Shown here: one piece after another, positions 24,083-35,866 of the stretch
Position numbering within the stretch: position 1 is the stretch's first letter
Layout: each line of letters starts with the position of its first letter
NCBI RefSeq assembly: GCF_028502605.1
Contig: NW_026611593.1
Location: 2,480,001 to 2,544,000, forward strand
Reading direction: 5' to 3'
From: Trichoderma breve
Lineage: Eukaryota; Ascomycota; Sordariomycetes; Hypocreales; Hypocreaceae
DNA: 64,000 nucleotides
Made by a program: the position numbers and the translations under genes
The notes under the pieces: generated by a model
The model's database searches: none
What the model was told of the DNA's origin: nothing
The model's input: only the letters and a program-made list of their open reading frames with translations

Positions 24083-24135
24083 TGGCTGGGCTGGGCTGGG
24101 TGTGGCTGGTGTTGGCTGGTGTTGGGCTTGGGCTT
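24083..24135 (+). repeat. GGCTG/GGGCT G-rich simple repeat
   Basis: Imperfect direct units of GGCTGGGCT then GGTGTTGGCT. Three adjacent GGG tracts occur, with further GGG tracts about 25 bases on. Noncoding as far as can be seen. Confidence 0.75.
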
Positions 24136-26098
24136 TGCGAGACTTGGACCCGCTCCAACAGCCCCTTGTCAGCGCTGGGACCGGGTGGGCCCCGTTGGTG
24201 GTGCCGGGCCCCACACGCTGCAGCCCACTTTTTGCATCCCTGCGTTTTTGTGACGGAACCAGCAGCAGTTGGTGTTAGCACGATGTGGGCATTTCGACGG
24301 ACGGGTTGCACAGTGTTTTTGCCCCTTAGTAAGCCAGTCCCAGGCAGAGCAGAGAGAGGGCAGAGGCCGCGACGTGAACACTCGCCGTGCAGATGCCCAT
24401 CAGGGCTAAGCTGGGCCCCACCGTGCCGGGCTGGGCCTCTGCACCGGCCCTGCTGCTGGGGAACGGGCGGCGGATTGGGAAGCCAGGATGAGGGTACGCA
24501 GAGAGGAGACCGAGGGGGGGCGCGCTTGAAGGGGGGCTGAAAGGCGCTTACAGGTACATGCGGGTTGCGGAGCTTTGATTACGGAAGGACGGAATACTGG
24601 ACGGGGGGAATGGCTGTATGTGTGATGACCAGCAGATACAGATGACGATGGTCGATGAGAGGGCTACGAGTACGTATATACGCCTCTGTGTTGTTTTGGC
24701 TTGAATGAGCGCGCCGCCTCACCGGAAAAGACTGCAAAAGTCAAAAATATCTCCCCGAAAAGCATTAATCTTGTTTCTCAACCCCATTATTTAAGGTACT
24801 ATGACAGGTTAAGTCGTGGAGTTTATCTCACCTTACCTGCCTACATAGCACTACTACCTGTAGTAGGTAGGTTGTGGCATATTGTCTACTGTACTATGAG
24901 CCCCCGTGCATGTGTGTGCATGTGCATGGCATGCTCTGGTCTGCTTTATTCTGCTCTGGTCTGCTCAACATGCTCCATTGCCGTGTAACAGGCTCACTGG
25001 CGCTCTTCTGCCCGTTGTGTGACCCCAGGTGAAGAAGAGGTGTATCGTATGAGTACATGACCTAGTAGTATTCACCTCCAGGTACTCCGTAGACTGCACG
25101 GCAACGGTAACCACCTGTGCTACCCGCTCATTTAGTCCCCATCCAGCATCCAGCGTCCGGTACGAGTTCAATTCTCGTAGCACCGCGACAACTCGTTGAT
25201 GCCATGCCCCATCCCATGCCAGCCCGCGCTACTGCACACCCCTAAAAAGAACAAGCACGCCCCCAAGAGAAAAAAGAAGACGACAGAACCCAATCCCAAG
25301 GGCAGAAATGGCCCGAGCTTCCTACTTCCCACCTCCCACCTCCCACGCCCCTGCCCGGCTGTGCCAGACACTTTGGGGCCCGGCTAGCGGGAGTACATGC
25401 AGCCCCTGTCGCCTGTACATGTGGGTGCTGGAGCCCCCCAAGAGTCCCCTCCCCGTGGATGCGTGGATTCGCGCGTGCAGTGGCCCGTGCCCCAAGTACC
25501 GCCAGGTACATGCGGCGGTCGTCTGGACTTGGGCTGCATGTACAACGAGGCGCCCCCCTTGGAAAAAGCCCCCCCCAGCTGCCTGTGGTCAGGCTACGAG
25601 CCCCGAGACGAGAAGCCTGCTCGCTTCAAGTGCTCCACCGAGTTACCTTATTCCCCCAGCCGCGACGCTGTACCTCCAAAGTTCCTCCTCTCACCTTTTT
25701 CTCTTTCTTCTCCTTGGACAAACCTCCCACGCCTCGAATCACGTCCCGTCGCTCCGTGGACGCGCGATCCCCAGGCCCTGGCCACGAGCTTTTCCTTCCC
25801 ACCGCCCGCCCGTCTCATCATCGCCTCTGCCGTTCAGCCTCGGCCGGTCGAAGCTAGAATTTTTTTGAACATCATCATTTTTTTTGGAGGGTGTTTCGAT
25901 TCGCGGGCTTCGATAGAGCCTCGTTGAGAAACTCGGCACTCCGGCAATCCCGCCTGCTGATCTCCGGATCGAGGCGACAGCTGGCCTCAGGAACCGCTTG
26001 ACATTGCCTCCTGCATCACCTCCCGATCCGATCGATTGTCGCGCCGCGCGCCGTCGCCCTGCCTCCTATTTCAGTCACTCAGCCCGTCTCGATCAATC

Positions 26099-28265
26099 AT
26101 GTCCATGTATTCCCATCGCGGCATGGGCGCTGTGCCCCCAGGCAACGCTCGCCTCAACGAGCTGCTGGAGCAAATTAGGGCCGAATTCGATAGCCAGCAG
26201 CGTCAAAGTGAAAACTTTGAGCATCAGAGTACGCTTCCCTCGCAACTATAAAGTTCCCTCCCCCGCCGCCTCCCGTGCGCTGTGACAACGTGGAACCTTG
26301 AAACTACAAGTGAAAAAAAAAAGAGGAGAAAGATGGAGAGAGAAAATGACGGGAGAAAAACAGAAAGAAGAAAACGATCAAGGTTGCCAAGCAATGGAAT
26401 TCTGGGCTAACAAGGTGAATTTAGTCTCGGCGCAGGTCAGCGAAATGCAGCTGGTGCGAGAAAAGGTCTATGCCATGGAGCAAACCCACATGACGCTCAA
26501 GCAAAAGTAAGCAAACCTTCTAAATGGGCACACGTCTCTCATGCAGCGCTAACCGCATCTGCCTTCCCCTACAGGTATGAGGAAGAAATCAACATGCTGC
26601 GACATCAGCTCGAGGTTGCTCGCAAGGGAGCTCCGCAGTCCGGCCTCCAGGGACCTCCTCAGCACGCCGGCCCGTCTCAGCAGCCTCCCTCGATAGCGCC
26701 CGGGAATGGCCTCTTTAGTGGCATCATGGCCGGCAGCAACCCCGGAGGCCTTGCGCCGCCTCAGCCTCAGGCTCCTCCTCAGGAGCAGCAAATGGGCCCT
26801 CACCATCACCAGATGGCTCAAGGTCCTCCAGGACTGCCCGTCGCCCCTCCTCACCCTAGCGCACAGCAGCAGCAGCAACAGCAGCAACAGCAACAGCAGC
26901 CTCAGCAGCAGCCGCCGTACCAGGCTTATCCCCCCAACACCATGCCTCAGCCTCCGCCAAGCACGGCTTCGCCTGGTCCCGGCCGGCGAGCCATGGCCCG
27001 TCCTCCGGGTGCCGTCGGGCCTGCTACCCCCCAGATCAACACCCCCGTGCCGTATCCCGGCAATGCTCAGTCCCCGCAAGTGAGCCACCCGACCCCCGAC
27101 CACGCTCGCATGAACCCTCGAGCCCCTCCCCCTCCCATTAGCAATGCTCTGGGCGATCTCGAGGTCGATGCCGTTGCTCCCCACAACAAGAAGACGGGCA
27201 ACGACTGGTATGCCATTTTCAACCCGCAGGTTCAGCGCGTCCTGGACGTTGACCTCGTCCACTCCCTGACCCACGAGAGTGTCGTGTGCTGCGTCCGCTT
27301 CAGCCACGACGGCAAGTACGTCGCCACCGGATGCAACAAGTCGGCCCAGATTTTCGATGTCCAGACTGGCGAAAAGGTTTGCGTCTTGGAGGACCACAGC
27401 GCCACCGACATGGCTGCCGATCTTTACATTCGAAGCGTCTGCTTCAGCCCCGATGGCCGATACCTGGCCACCGGTGCCGAGGATAAGTTGATTCGGGTAA
27501 GCAAACCAACGCTTGGCAGACTCCAATCTCCCCACACAGCCCTGAGACACTAACCTTGATTTCCATCTTTAGGTGTGGGATATTGCTACCCGAACCATTC
27601 GTAACCACTTCTCGGGCCACGAGCAAGATATCTACTCGCTCGACTTTGCCCGCGACGGTCGTACTATTGCGTCGGGTAGTGGCGACAGAACCGTGCGTCT
27701 GTGGGATATTGAGCAGGGCACTAACACCCTCACCCTTACGATTGAGGATGGTGTAACCACCGTTGCCATTTCCCCCGATACGCAATTCGTTGCCGCCGGC
27801 TCCTTGGATAAGAGCGTGCGCGTTTGGGACATTATGACTGGCTTTTTGGTCGAGCGATTGGAAGGACCCGATGGGCACAAGGACTCCGTCTATTCAGTGG
27901 CCTTTTCGCCCAACGGCAAAGACCTGGTCAGCGGCAGTCTGGACCGGACGATCAAGATGTGGGAGCTCAGCTCCCCTCGTGGCCCTCCCAGCGCTGGCAC
28001 TAAGGGCGGCAAGTGCGTCAAGACGTTTGAGGGTCACCGAGACTTTGTCCTGTCTGTTGCGCTGACCCCGGACGCCAACTGGGTCTTGTCCGGCTCCAAG
28101 GACCGCGGCGTCCAGTTCTGGGATCCCCGAACGGGAACGACCCAGCTCATGCTTCAGGGACACAAGAACTCGGTCATTTCCGTTGCCCCGAGCCCGCAAG
28201 GAGGCTACTTTGCAACCGGCTCAGGCGACATGAAGGCTCGCATCTGGTCCTACCGCCCTTACTAG
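26099..28265 (+). CDS. RCO1: Global transcriptional corepressor RCO-1/Tup1
   Basis: Four exons, 26099-26228, 26425-26506, 26575-27496 and 27573-28265, give 608 aa. The N-terminal tetramerisation helix contains [12 protein letters not shown] and [19 protein letters not shown], the Tup1 signature. A Pro/Gln-rich linker follows, with 12 consecutive Gln at 168-179. From about 304 a seven-bladed WD40 propeller runs to the end ([60 protein letters not shown], ending [12 protein letters not shown]). Tup1 with Ssn6/Cyc8 represses many promoters (family knowledge). The first intron (196 nt) is A/G-rich with a CTAAC branch site. The coding start is preceded by a C/T-rich leader and 6 kb without other genes, fitting a heavily regulated gene. 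Confidence 0.96.
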
Positions 28266-28829
28266 AGGCCGTACCCGGGCACTGAGAGGAACCCGATCGT
28301 GCTTGACTCAATTCCAGCGCGATATCCAGCGCGATATTGAGACGTGAAAAAAAGAACGAAATACGCGAATAGAGCCCTCGCCACGAGGCCAAAAAGCAAC
28401 ACGACTTGGTTTGGAAATTGGGGAGAAGAATGGATGGTCTTGGGGGAGGATTTAGAAAAACCGTCCCCCGCCCAAGCTGCTCTTTATACCTTGGAATATG
28501 CGTTACGAGGCAAGATTATTGGGGGAGGGAGTGGTTATTATCAACTTACAAAGGCTGGCGCACAAGGTGGGAAAGCACAGCCTTATTGAACATGTACGGT
28601 ATGAGGGAGGCCAAGTAGGGTTTATTAATTCGTCGGCCTTGTTTCTCTTGATGTTTTTTTTTGTCTTTAGTTTTTATTTTTGGTAATGAAAACGAACTTT
28701 TATGCAATGCAAAAGATTAAATGTGAAACTTCTTTTACTATGACATTGAATATGCTATGATATTGGCAAAAGCCGGGGTATCTGTATATGAAACATGGCT
28801 GGCTGAAGGGACGATATTACTGGCTTTGG
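28266..28829. other. Convergent intergenic stretch between RCO1 and RMP1
   Basis: RCO1 3' UTR, with a T-rich stretch at 28650-28680. Small open frames here show no coding character. Confidence 0.5.
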
Positions 28830-29539
28830 TTATGCCAAGGAGCCGAACAGGCTGGATAGCGCATCTCCCTTTGCCTTTTTCTTCTTCTTTTTCTCTTTTG
28901 ATGGAACTTCTTTTGATTTTGATTTTGATGGCTTTATTGCGTCTCGATCGAGCTTTTCGCCTTGCTGTTCGTCTGAGGGAGGTTGGATAGTGGATTGTGT
29001 CTTTAGGCGCTCTGTTGGCGGGGGTTGTTTCTGGCGAGCTATGGCAACGCCTTTATCCTGGCTTACGTCGTTGGCGCGTGTAGTTGATGATGATGGCGGA
29101 GGAATAGTCGGTCGATCGAGAAGTTGTGTGACGGCTGTATGTGTGCGTGCGAGGATGGCGAGGAGGAGAAGGCCGAGGGGAGCGTGTTGGTTGTCTGCGG
29201 CGAGTTGTGAAAAGGCTCTGTTTTATTCCCCTAAGTCAATTACTGAAATTGTATTATTTTTGGTGGGGGTAGTTGAGGTGATGGTTACATATATGCTCTG
29301 GGGATAAAGTGTTTGTTGAGCCAGATTGCGCGCGGAGGAGGTGACGAGGCATCTTGTCGACGACGAGAAGTTAGGTCTTCGAGCAGGGAGTGGATGGTTC
29401 GACGAAAGATGCGGAAGACGGGCCACCAGTGGGCGAGGCGGTGCTGGTTGTGGTGGCGGTGGTTGAAGGCGTTGAGTATGGGGAGGATGGGAGAGAGGGA
29501 GGTTGTTGCTGTTGCGAGGGATGACGTTGACGAACTCAT
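28830..29539 (-). CDS. RMP1: RNase MRP subunit Rmp1-like protein
   Basis: Two exons, 29539-29289 and 29217-28830, with a 71-nt intron (GTAACC donor, ACAG acceptor), give 212 aa. The joined centre reads LNKHFIPRAYIAFSQLAADN, then QHAPLGLLLLAILART. With FNHRHHNQHRLAHWWPVFRI (about 25-44) and the later RAYIAFSQL this is the conserved core of Rmp1, the protein specific to RNase MRP rather than RNase P, which processes rRNA precursors at site A3 (family knowledge). The C-terminal half is low in complexity and Lys-rich (SKEKKKKKKAKG) and ends DALSSLFGSLA. The gene is short and poorly conserved outside the core, so gene finders could miss it; the splice join that restores the conserved block is the main support. 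Confidence 0.85.
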
Positions 29540-30674
29540 TGTGTAGGCGGTTTGGTGGTGGTGGAGTTGGTTGAAGATGCGATTTTGAGATGTGATGCTT
29601 TTTTGGTGAGATAAGAGTTGATTTGCGGCTGATAGTGGCTGATAAGGGAGCTGGGGCGGGTGGATTAGGTGCCGTAATGGGTTGGTTTTAGTGTGTGTGG
29701 AGGGGGGATCATGTGAGATAGATTGATCGTTAGAACGAAGTGATAAAGATGAAATGATTTAGTGACGTGATGTGTAAAGTAATGGAGATGGATTGTTTGT
29801 TATCGAAGATGAAATGGAAGGAGAATAGAAGAAGAAGAGAAGAAATGATAGGTAGTTTAATTGAAAATAGAGAAAGTAGATAGAGACATCGTCAATTGCC
29901 GGTCAATCTATCAATCAAATGTCGGATGACGATGTTGGTGCTGCCAAGATGCTAAAACACACAAGCTGCATCCCATCAATGTACGAGTAAATGCAAGCAT
30001 GTACTCACTTTAACCCAGACAGATAGCTACCTCGGCCATCACCTCTCCGCCCATACAAACCCAAGTACTCCCATAGCAAACCATCCCCCCCACACTCTCA
30101 TCTCCATCGCGCGCAAAAAAACAAGATAAGCTCCCATGCATGAGGCCATGGTCCAACTCCAGCCTAGTCAGTTACATAGTCTAGCTTCTCTCCAGCTTTG
30201 ACCAGGTGAGCATTTGCCCTTGATTCTAGCGACCGAATAGCCTCCGTTTGACCTGCTGTTAGGAGCTAGGTATTTTAACATGGTTGTGTTTTCCCTTGTT
30301 GTTTTTAGCGCATGATACGAGTATGATAATGGGGTGTTTGCGCTGAAAGGCCAAGGGCAAGGGGGGTTGGTGCCACCCCTCACTATCTTCGTTGCCGCCT
30401 GTGATCACACGCAGTTGGGGATATCTTCTTGTTTTCTCTTGTTTTCTCTTCCATTCTTCCACACCGTTTCTTTCTTGTTCCGCGAGTCGGATCATTCATA
30501 GAAACACCACCATTTCTCTATTCTTTTCTATACAAAGACATTGGATTGGCGCATCATCCTCATACATGATATAGACATCCAAACCACCAGAAAAGAAAAA
30601 AAAAAAGTTGACCTCATCGCCACTCGGCTACCAGCGGACACACGACAAACCACCACCGCGGCTTCTCAGCCCCA
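29540..30674. promoter_or_regulatory. Divergent region between RMP1 and the amino-acid transporter
   Basis: 1.1 kb with no gene. Just after the RMP1 start it is G/T-rich; 29760-29880 is A/G-rich; close to 30675 the sequence becomes the usual leader type. Both promoters lie here. Confidence 0.5.
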
Positions 30675-32980
30675 ATGGCGCCGCCCTCGAGAAATCCCAC
30701 CACATGGGACGAGTACGACGGCCTGGCATCGCCTTCGGGCAGCGTTTCGTCAAACCCTTTCGCAGAGGAACGACCGTTGCTCGACGATGACGACGCTGAC
30801 GATGGTGGCGCGCATCCCGCTGCTCGACACATTGAGCGCAGACGGTAAGCTGACAAAGAACGGGAACAGAACAGAAGACAATTTTGTTTGCGCAAACATG
30901 CTAATAAAGCCTCCCCCGTTGCACAGGTCTTCCGTCACAGACCGTCTTGCCGCCATGGCAGATGTTGGCGGCGTCAACAGCTTCAGGTCCTTTGCCCGCA
31001 GTTGGCAGCGCGCCGCCGCGTTCCCAGAGGTTCTTCCTCGGCGCCCGAGCTTTGTCTTTGCGGCCGATCAGCAGATGGACGGCGAGGAGATCGAGTACAC
31101 GACAAGTCACGATGACCGCGACGACGGTGGGTTTGGGCGGCGCTCGGAGGCGTCGCCGCGGGTGGGGAGTCCCTTTGCTGGTGCTGGCTCGAGCAACAAT
31201 ATCGTAGATTCTCAGGGGAGAGAGCGCGAGGGCAAGCAGAATGTCGACGTGGAAATGGCGAGCGGTGCGCTGCCGGCGACGTTTTCTAGCCATTCGAGCA
31301 TATTTGGATCGTCTCCTTACTTGGCTACGCCGAGCATCATTGGTAGCTATGGCTCATATCGCAGTTATGGTACAATTGGTGGCCCGTCGCTTATTCGACA
31401 TCGACCGTCTGTTATTCGAATAGCGCCAGGCCAGACGGAGGAGGAAGCGGCCCAAGAAGAGGATGCTGCCTATGGCGAGGAGCAGCCTATCTTGGTCAAG
31501 GAGGTTAAGCAAGGAAACAAGGTTGTTCTGACTATCGACGGCCAGAGCACCTTGCCCCAATCCATCTTCAATTCCATAAACGCCATCATTGGCGTTGGAC
31601 TGCTGAGTTTACCACTGGCCTTTAAGATGAGCGGCTGGGTCCTCGGCCTTATCATTCTCACGGTGACTGCGGCTGTCACAGGGCACACGGCCAATCTGCT
31701 GGCCAAGTGCATGGATTACGATGCCAGCCTCATTACCTACTCTGACCTGGCATACGTTTCGTTTGGTACCAGAGCTCGTATCATTGTATCAGCCTTGTTT
31801 ACCATTGAGCTCATTGCGGCTTGTGTTGCTCTCATCATCTTGTTCTCCGACTCGCTTGCTCTGCTGCTTCCCGGCCTGGCAAGTGTAGAAGTGTGGAAGT
31901 GCATCTGCGCCGCCATCACCCTCATTCTCAACGCTCTGCCTCTGCGCTGGTTGAGCTATACTAGCATCATTGGCATCTTTTCTACCTTTTGCAGTGAGCC
32001 CACCTCTATCTTCTTATATCTGCAGTGTTTGATCAATACTGACTCATAATTTCTCACCTAGTCGTGTGCGTTGTCATTGCTGATGGCCTCATCAAGCCGG
32101 ATGCCCCTGGCTCCTTGTGGGAACCTGCTGCTACTCACCTTTTCCCTACGAACTGGTTGGCACTGCCTCTGGCATATGGCCTCATGCTCAGCCCATGGGG
32201 GGCTCACTCTGTATTTCCCTCGGTAAGAAGGCTTCCCGATACTTCATATCGTTAGACTTCTCCTGTTTTCTAACATTGCAAAACCAGATTTATCGAGACA
32301 TGCGCCACCCTCACAAATGGGGCAAAGGCGTTGCCGTCACTTTTTCGTTTTCCGTACGTGTATCCCCCTAAAATCCCCTCTATACCACTTTGAAAACAAA
32401 CTAACACACACTTCAACTACAGTACGTTCTAGACACCTGCCTCGCCATCGTCGGCATGCTCATGTTCGGCGACGGCATCGGCGAGGCCATCACCAACAAC
32501 ATCATCAGGAGCTCCAGTTTCCCAAAAGGCCTCACCATCTTCATGTGCATCTGCGTCACCATCATCCCCCTGACCAAACTCCCTCTCAACGCTCGCCCCC
32601 TCATCACCACCGCCGACGTCCTCTGCGGGCTTCACCACCACCATCACCATCATCATCATTCCTCCAGTGGTACCGACGACTGGAAACCCGCCTTTATAAG
32701 ATCCTGTCAAAGGACCCTGGTGCGTGTTGTAGTCGTCCTCATCTTGCTCGGCATATCCATCCTCTTTCCGGCGTTTGATTCCGTCTGCGCATTCCTTGGT
32801 GCGGCGCTGTGCTCGCTCATCTCCATTATCCTGCCCATCTCGTTTTACCTCAAGCTCTATGCAAAGGACGTTGAGGCGAGGGAACGTCTTGTGCTGTATT
32901 GCTTGCTGGTGGTCTTTGGTGTGTTTGGCCTTATTGGCACCGTGTTTACGTTTTTGCCAAAGGAGCTCATTGGCGCTTAA
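30675..32980 (+). CDS. Vacuolar-type amino acid transporter (AAAP/AVT1 family)
   Basis: Five exons, 30675-30844, 30927-31993, 32062-32222, 32288-32353 and 32423-32980, give 673 aa. About 300 N-terminal residues are hydrophilic and probably cytosolic, with acidic start MAPPSRNPTTWDEYDG. The transporter core begins QSIFNSINAIIGVGLLSLPLAFK, the signature of the amino acid/auxin permease (SLC32/36) family. Multiple hydrophobic segments follow: GLIILTVTAAVTGHTANLLA, VSALFTIELIAACVALIILF, FSTFCIVCVVIADGLI, LALPLAYGLMLSPWGAHSVF. Nine consecutive His (559-567) sit in a loop after LPLNARPLITTADVLCGL. Yeast Avt1 imports neutral amino acids and His into the vacuole (family knowledge); substrate here is inferred only. 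The long N-tail resembles Avt1. Confidence 0.9.
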
Positions 32981-33961
32981 ACCAGAGTTGTTTTTGCTTT
33001 TGTTTTATATATATCCATCCATGGCGTGGTATATGTTTGTTTTTACATGGGATTATAGCATCTAGCATCTTTCTGGGCATTTACGATACAATTCCTTATT
33101 TTTCATCTTGTCACAAGGAATTGCTCATCTAGGTACATGGCTACGTTGTTCGAAATAGTTCAAAGCGTGTTTCTTACTTTTATGACTACTAAAGCATAAG
33201 CCCTTTATTTGGCATAAACCTTCCACCTTGAAACATCTTTAAGCTCTTTATTTGGCATAAGCTTTCCAGCTGGGAACACCTTTCAAGTAACCTAGACGAC
33301 GTTTCTCAACTTTGTTTCCAACTTTATCTGGTGTAATGATATTTAGTGGCGTAACTATGTAAGGCCAACACCAACTCTGTATATACATGTCATCTAAGTC
33401 ATGATCAAACCATCAGCTCAAACCAATACATATCTAAATAGTATCGACGACATACCTTCAAATGTACTTCATTCTTTCAACATCATGCCACAACTGACGT
33501 AAGCTGGAATGCTCACATCCCCATCCTGAGTTTACAAACAAATACATCACAATGCACATAGAAACTTATAAGTGAGTGGGTAACCTCTGGTATGTTTTAT
33601 TATGTTAAATAAGTGATACGCAGAAAGCGAGTCAAAGCCTATATCGTCCCTCCCCGGCACAAAAGCAAAAGCAAGCAGTGCCCCTCAAAGTACTCTAACC
33701 AAAAAGTAAACCAACCATGAAGATCCAAATTCGAAAACTATTCTCCGTCTACAATGCAGATCCCCCAAGTAAAAGGGGCTCGATGCAGAGACGGCAAACC
33801 ATTTTGCTTCTTTGTGTGTGTTCTCCATGATCCTGGTCTAAGCGCTCCAAGAAAAACTGCTCCCAATTTTTTGTCTTCTTCCATGCCAGCAATAAAACGA
33901 TGGCGGCGATAACCACGATTGGTGGTTGAGAAAGCCCCAAACAAGAAAAGGGGAGGCCCCC
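32981..33961. other. Convergent intergenic stretch between the transporter and the kinase
   Basis: Both 3' UTRs. Two near-copies of CTTTATTTGGCATAA occur at about 33200-33215 and 33246-33260, a short direct repeat about 46 bp apart. No gene seen. Confidence 0.5.
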
Positions 33962-35866
33962 TTACCAACCACCAACCCACTCAACATCTCCCAGATCGGT
34001 GCGCCTATCCTTGCGCCAGTTCCAATCTTTGGCCTTAGTCCAAGAATTTTCCTTGAGGCGATCCTTGCTCCAGCCCTTTCCATAATTGTTGTGTAAAGTA
34101 TTGTTATTGTGAGAAGTAGAAAAATGATCCCAAACGCCCGCTTCATAATATTTGTTGTGATTGTTATTGTTGTTGCTGTATCCAAACCCGAAATGACGAC
34201 GCTGCTTCCAACCGGGGCTTTTCTCCGGCTCCATGCTGATATTCTGGCCCCTACGACGCTCACCAAGCGCCGCCCACTTGTCAATGTTGCCGCGCTTAGA
34301 TGGAGGCGAGTAGCGCGGCGTGATAGTAAAGGCCTGGTGCTTGGTGGGCGGCGCGGCCTCGTGAAAAAAGAAACCATCTGCAACCAAATCATCGTCCACA
34401 TCCCCCTTGATGTCGTGAGCCGCGGGAACGGGCTCAGACTTTGGCACCGAGTGTTCGTTGGTGCTCTCGTGGCTCCAGGTGCGCGAGTTGAGCTCCTGGA
34501 GAGCGTTGACCCGCTGTTGCGCCTGCTGCTCCTCTTCCTCGTCCTCATCCCACATGTCGCTCCAGCTCTTGGAAACCGTGTCCTTTTGCATGCCAAAGAC
34601 GGTGGCCATGGAAGGGAACGGCTTGCCCATGGCAATGGGCAGAGATCCAGCAGCTGGAGAAACCTTGGCCTTGGGCAGGGGAGGAGGGCGAGTGATGTTG
34701 AAGGCTCTCATGCGAGACTCAATGATGCGCGTGTCCAGGATGGAAGACGACGGGGTCTGCACATAGGCGGAGCACCAGTCGTTCGTCTCACCCGACTTGG
34801 AGAAGAGGTCTTCGCTGTAGCTCTCGTCATCCGGGATGGCGCTGAGCTGGCGACGATGAGCAGGAGTCTCATTAAGCGCCTTGGTCCACGGGAAAGCGCC
34901 TCCATCAACGTGTGGGGTCTGAATCGACGGAGTACGAAGAGGCTCACGATGGGCGGATGCAATAGTAGGGTTCTCAGCACCGCAAAAGTCGTCAAGGCTC
35001 TCGTCCTCCGTCGTAAAGCTCACAACGCGAAGGAGGGCATCCCGGGCACCCTCAAGGGACCGCTTCCTGGGATCCATGTTCATGCACTGCACGATGACCT
35101 CGTAGGTGTCCTGGGACATGCTAGGAAAGACATCAAAGAGGCTCTGCTTGTCACGAGAAAAGTCAAGGAACAGAGGGTCAGACTCAGTGGGGGTGGTGAA
35201 GGGGTTGCGGGAGAAGAGAATGTTGAGGAGGCAGATGCCAATGGCCCAGATGTCGGCCTCGGCGGGCGAGTATCCAGCACCGGCGGAGTCGAACTGCTCA
35301 GGGGCCATGTACCTGTCACTGCCAACAGTAGTCTCATAAGACCACTTGTCGGTAGTCGCAAGGCCAAAGTCACCAAGCTTCATGGCACCATCTTGAGTGA
35401 GGAAGATGTTCTCAGGCTTGATGTCGCGGTGATAGACTCCCTTAGAGTGGATAAACGCGACTGCGTCAACCAGCTCGAGCATAAATTGACGAACATGCTC
35501 GGTCTCGAGGGGTCCATGACCGTTGCGGATGGCCTCATAGAGGTCGCCCTGAGAGCAAAACTCCATGACCAAGAAGACGTGCGCATCAGTCTCAAACGTG
35601 TCGAGCAGGTTGACGATGTTGGGGTGCGATCCGAGGCCGTTATGCAAAGCATACTCCTCAGATTGGTCGTCAACGGCGAGTTCGAGACCGATGTCGCAAG
35701 GGGCGGACTTCTTGGTCAGGCACTTGATGGCGACAACCTGGTTGGCCACGGTATCCTGAGCCATGAAGACCATGCCAAAAGAGCCATGGTTGAGTGGTGA
35801 GATGGTCTGGTAGCGACCTCCATCAAGGAGGAGGCCACCAGTGAACTTGTTCCTCAAGCATTCCAT
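33962..35866 (-). CDS. Ser/Thr protein kinase of the Ran1/Ksp1 type
   Basis: A single exon of 634 aa from the ATG at 35866. Kinase motifs are in order: glycine loop NHGSFGMV (26-33), VAIK with Lys48, HRDIKPEN (146-153), DFG (166-168) and APE in RYMAPEQF (188-190), then IWAIGICLLNILFSRNPF. The ISPLNHGSFGMV start, the DRYMAPEQF activation segment and DPLFLDFSRDKQSLFDVFP are typical of the fungal Ran1/Pat1, Ksp1 and Vhs1 group, nutrient and differentiation regulators (family knowledge). The first glycine of the loop is replaced by Asn26, as can occur in this group. The 340-residue C-terminal tail is disordered with Asn runs and Lys/Trp-rich end (DWNWRKDRR). It is preceded by about 1.5 kb of C/T-rich probable leader. 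Confidence 0.9.
   Translation of the reverse strand: MECLRNKFTGGLLLDGGRYQTISPLNHGSFGMVFMAQDTVANQVVAIKCLTKKSAPCDIGLELAVDDQSEEYALHNGLGSHPNIVNLLDTFETDAHVFLVMEFCSQGDLYEAIRNGHGPLETEHVRQFMLELVDAVAFIHSKGVYHRDIKPENIFLTQDGAMKLGDFGLATTDKWSYETTVGSDRYMAPEQFDSAGAGYSPAEADIWAIGICLLNILFSRNPFTTPTESDPLFLDFSRDKQSLFDVFPSMSQDTYEVIVQCMNMDPRKRSLEGARDALLRVVSFTTEDESLDDFCGAENPTIASAHREPLRTPSIQTPHVDGGAFPWTKALNETPAHRRQLSAIPDDESYSEDLFSKSGETNDWCSAYVQTPSSSILDTRIIESRMRAFNITRPPPLPKAKVSPAAGSLPIAMGKPFPSMATVFGMQKDTVSKSWSDMWDEDEEEEQQAQQRVNALQELNSRTWSHESTNEHSVPKSEPVPAAHDIKGDVDDDLVADGFFFHEAAPPTKHQAFTITPRYSPPSKRGNIDKWAALGERRRGQNISMEPEKSPGWKQRRHFGFGYSNNNNNHNKYYEAGVWDHFSTSHNNNTLHNNYGKGWSKDRLKENSWTKAKDWNWRKDRRTDLGDVEWVGGW

Larger units (their letters stand above)
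20074..26098. other. 6-kb gene-free block upstream of RCO1 and ERG3
   Basis: No exon chain or known domain found on either strand. Contents: an open frame on the reverse strand (20788-21291) without recognisable features; three exact copies of TACTCCGTA or its complement (21117-21125, 23340-23348, 25083-25091); a 13-A run (23534-23546); a GTGC-rich repeat (23886-23919); a GGGCT/GGCTG-rich patch (24083-24135); and several G-tract patches at 24400-24540. From about 25600 to 26098 it is C/T-rich and probably the RCO1 leader. Global repressor genes in fungi often have long promoters, so this is most likely regulatory DNA plus leader. Confidence 0.55.

Noticed and set aside
24071..24135. G-quadruplex candidate
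   Set aside because: Only three adjacent GGG tracts with short loops; the next tracts are too far for the usual rule.
25105..25179. tRNA-like T-arm hairpin (ACGAG, 7-nt loop, CTCGT) with roughly tRNA-like spacing to a partner acceptor strand
   Set aside because: The acceptor strands pair at six of seven positions, but no D stem or anticodon stem forms and the A-box is absent; likely a chance hairpin.
26549..27550. 333-codon open frame antisense to RCO1
   Set aside because: Leu/Arg-rich translation is the complement of the Gln/Pro-rich RCO1 exon.
34109..35800. 563-codon open frame antisense to the kinase
   Set aside because: A shadow of the real kinase frame; composition is explained by the codon pattern of the opposite strand.
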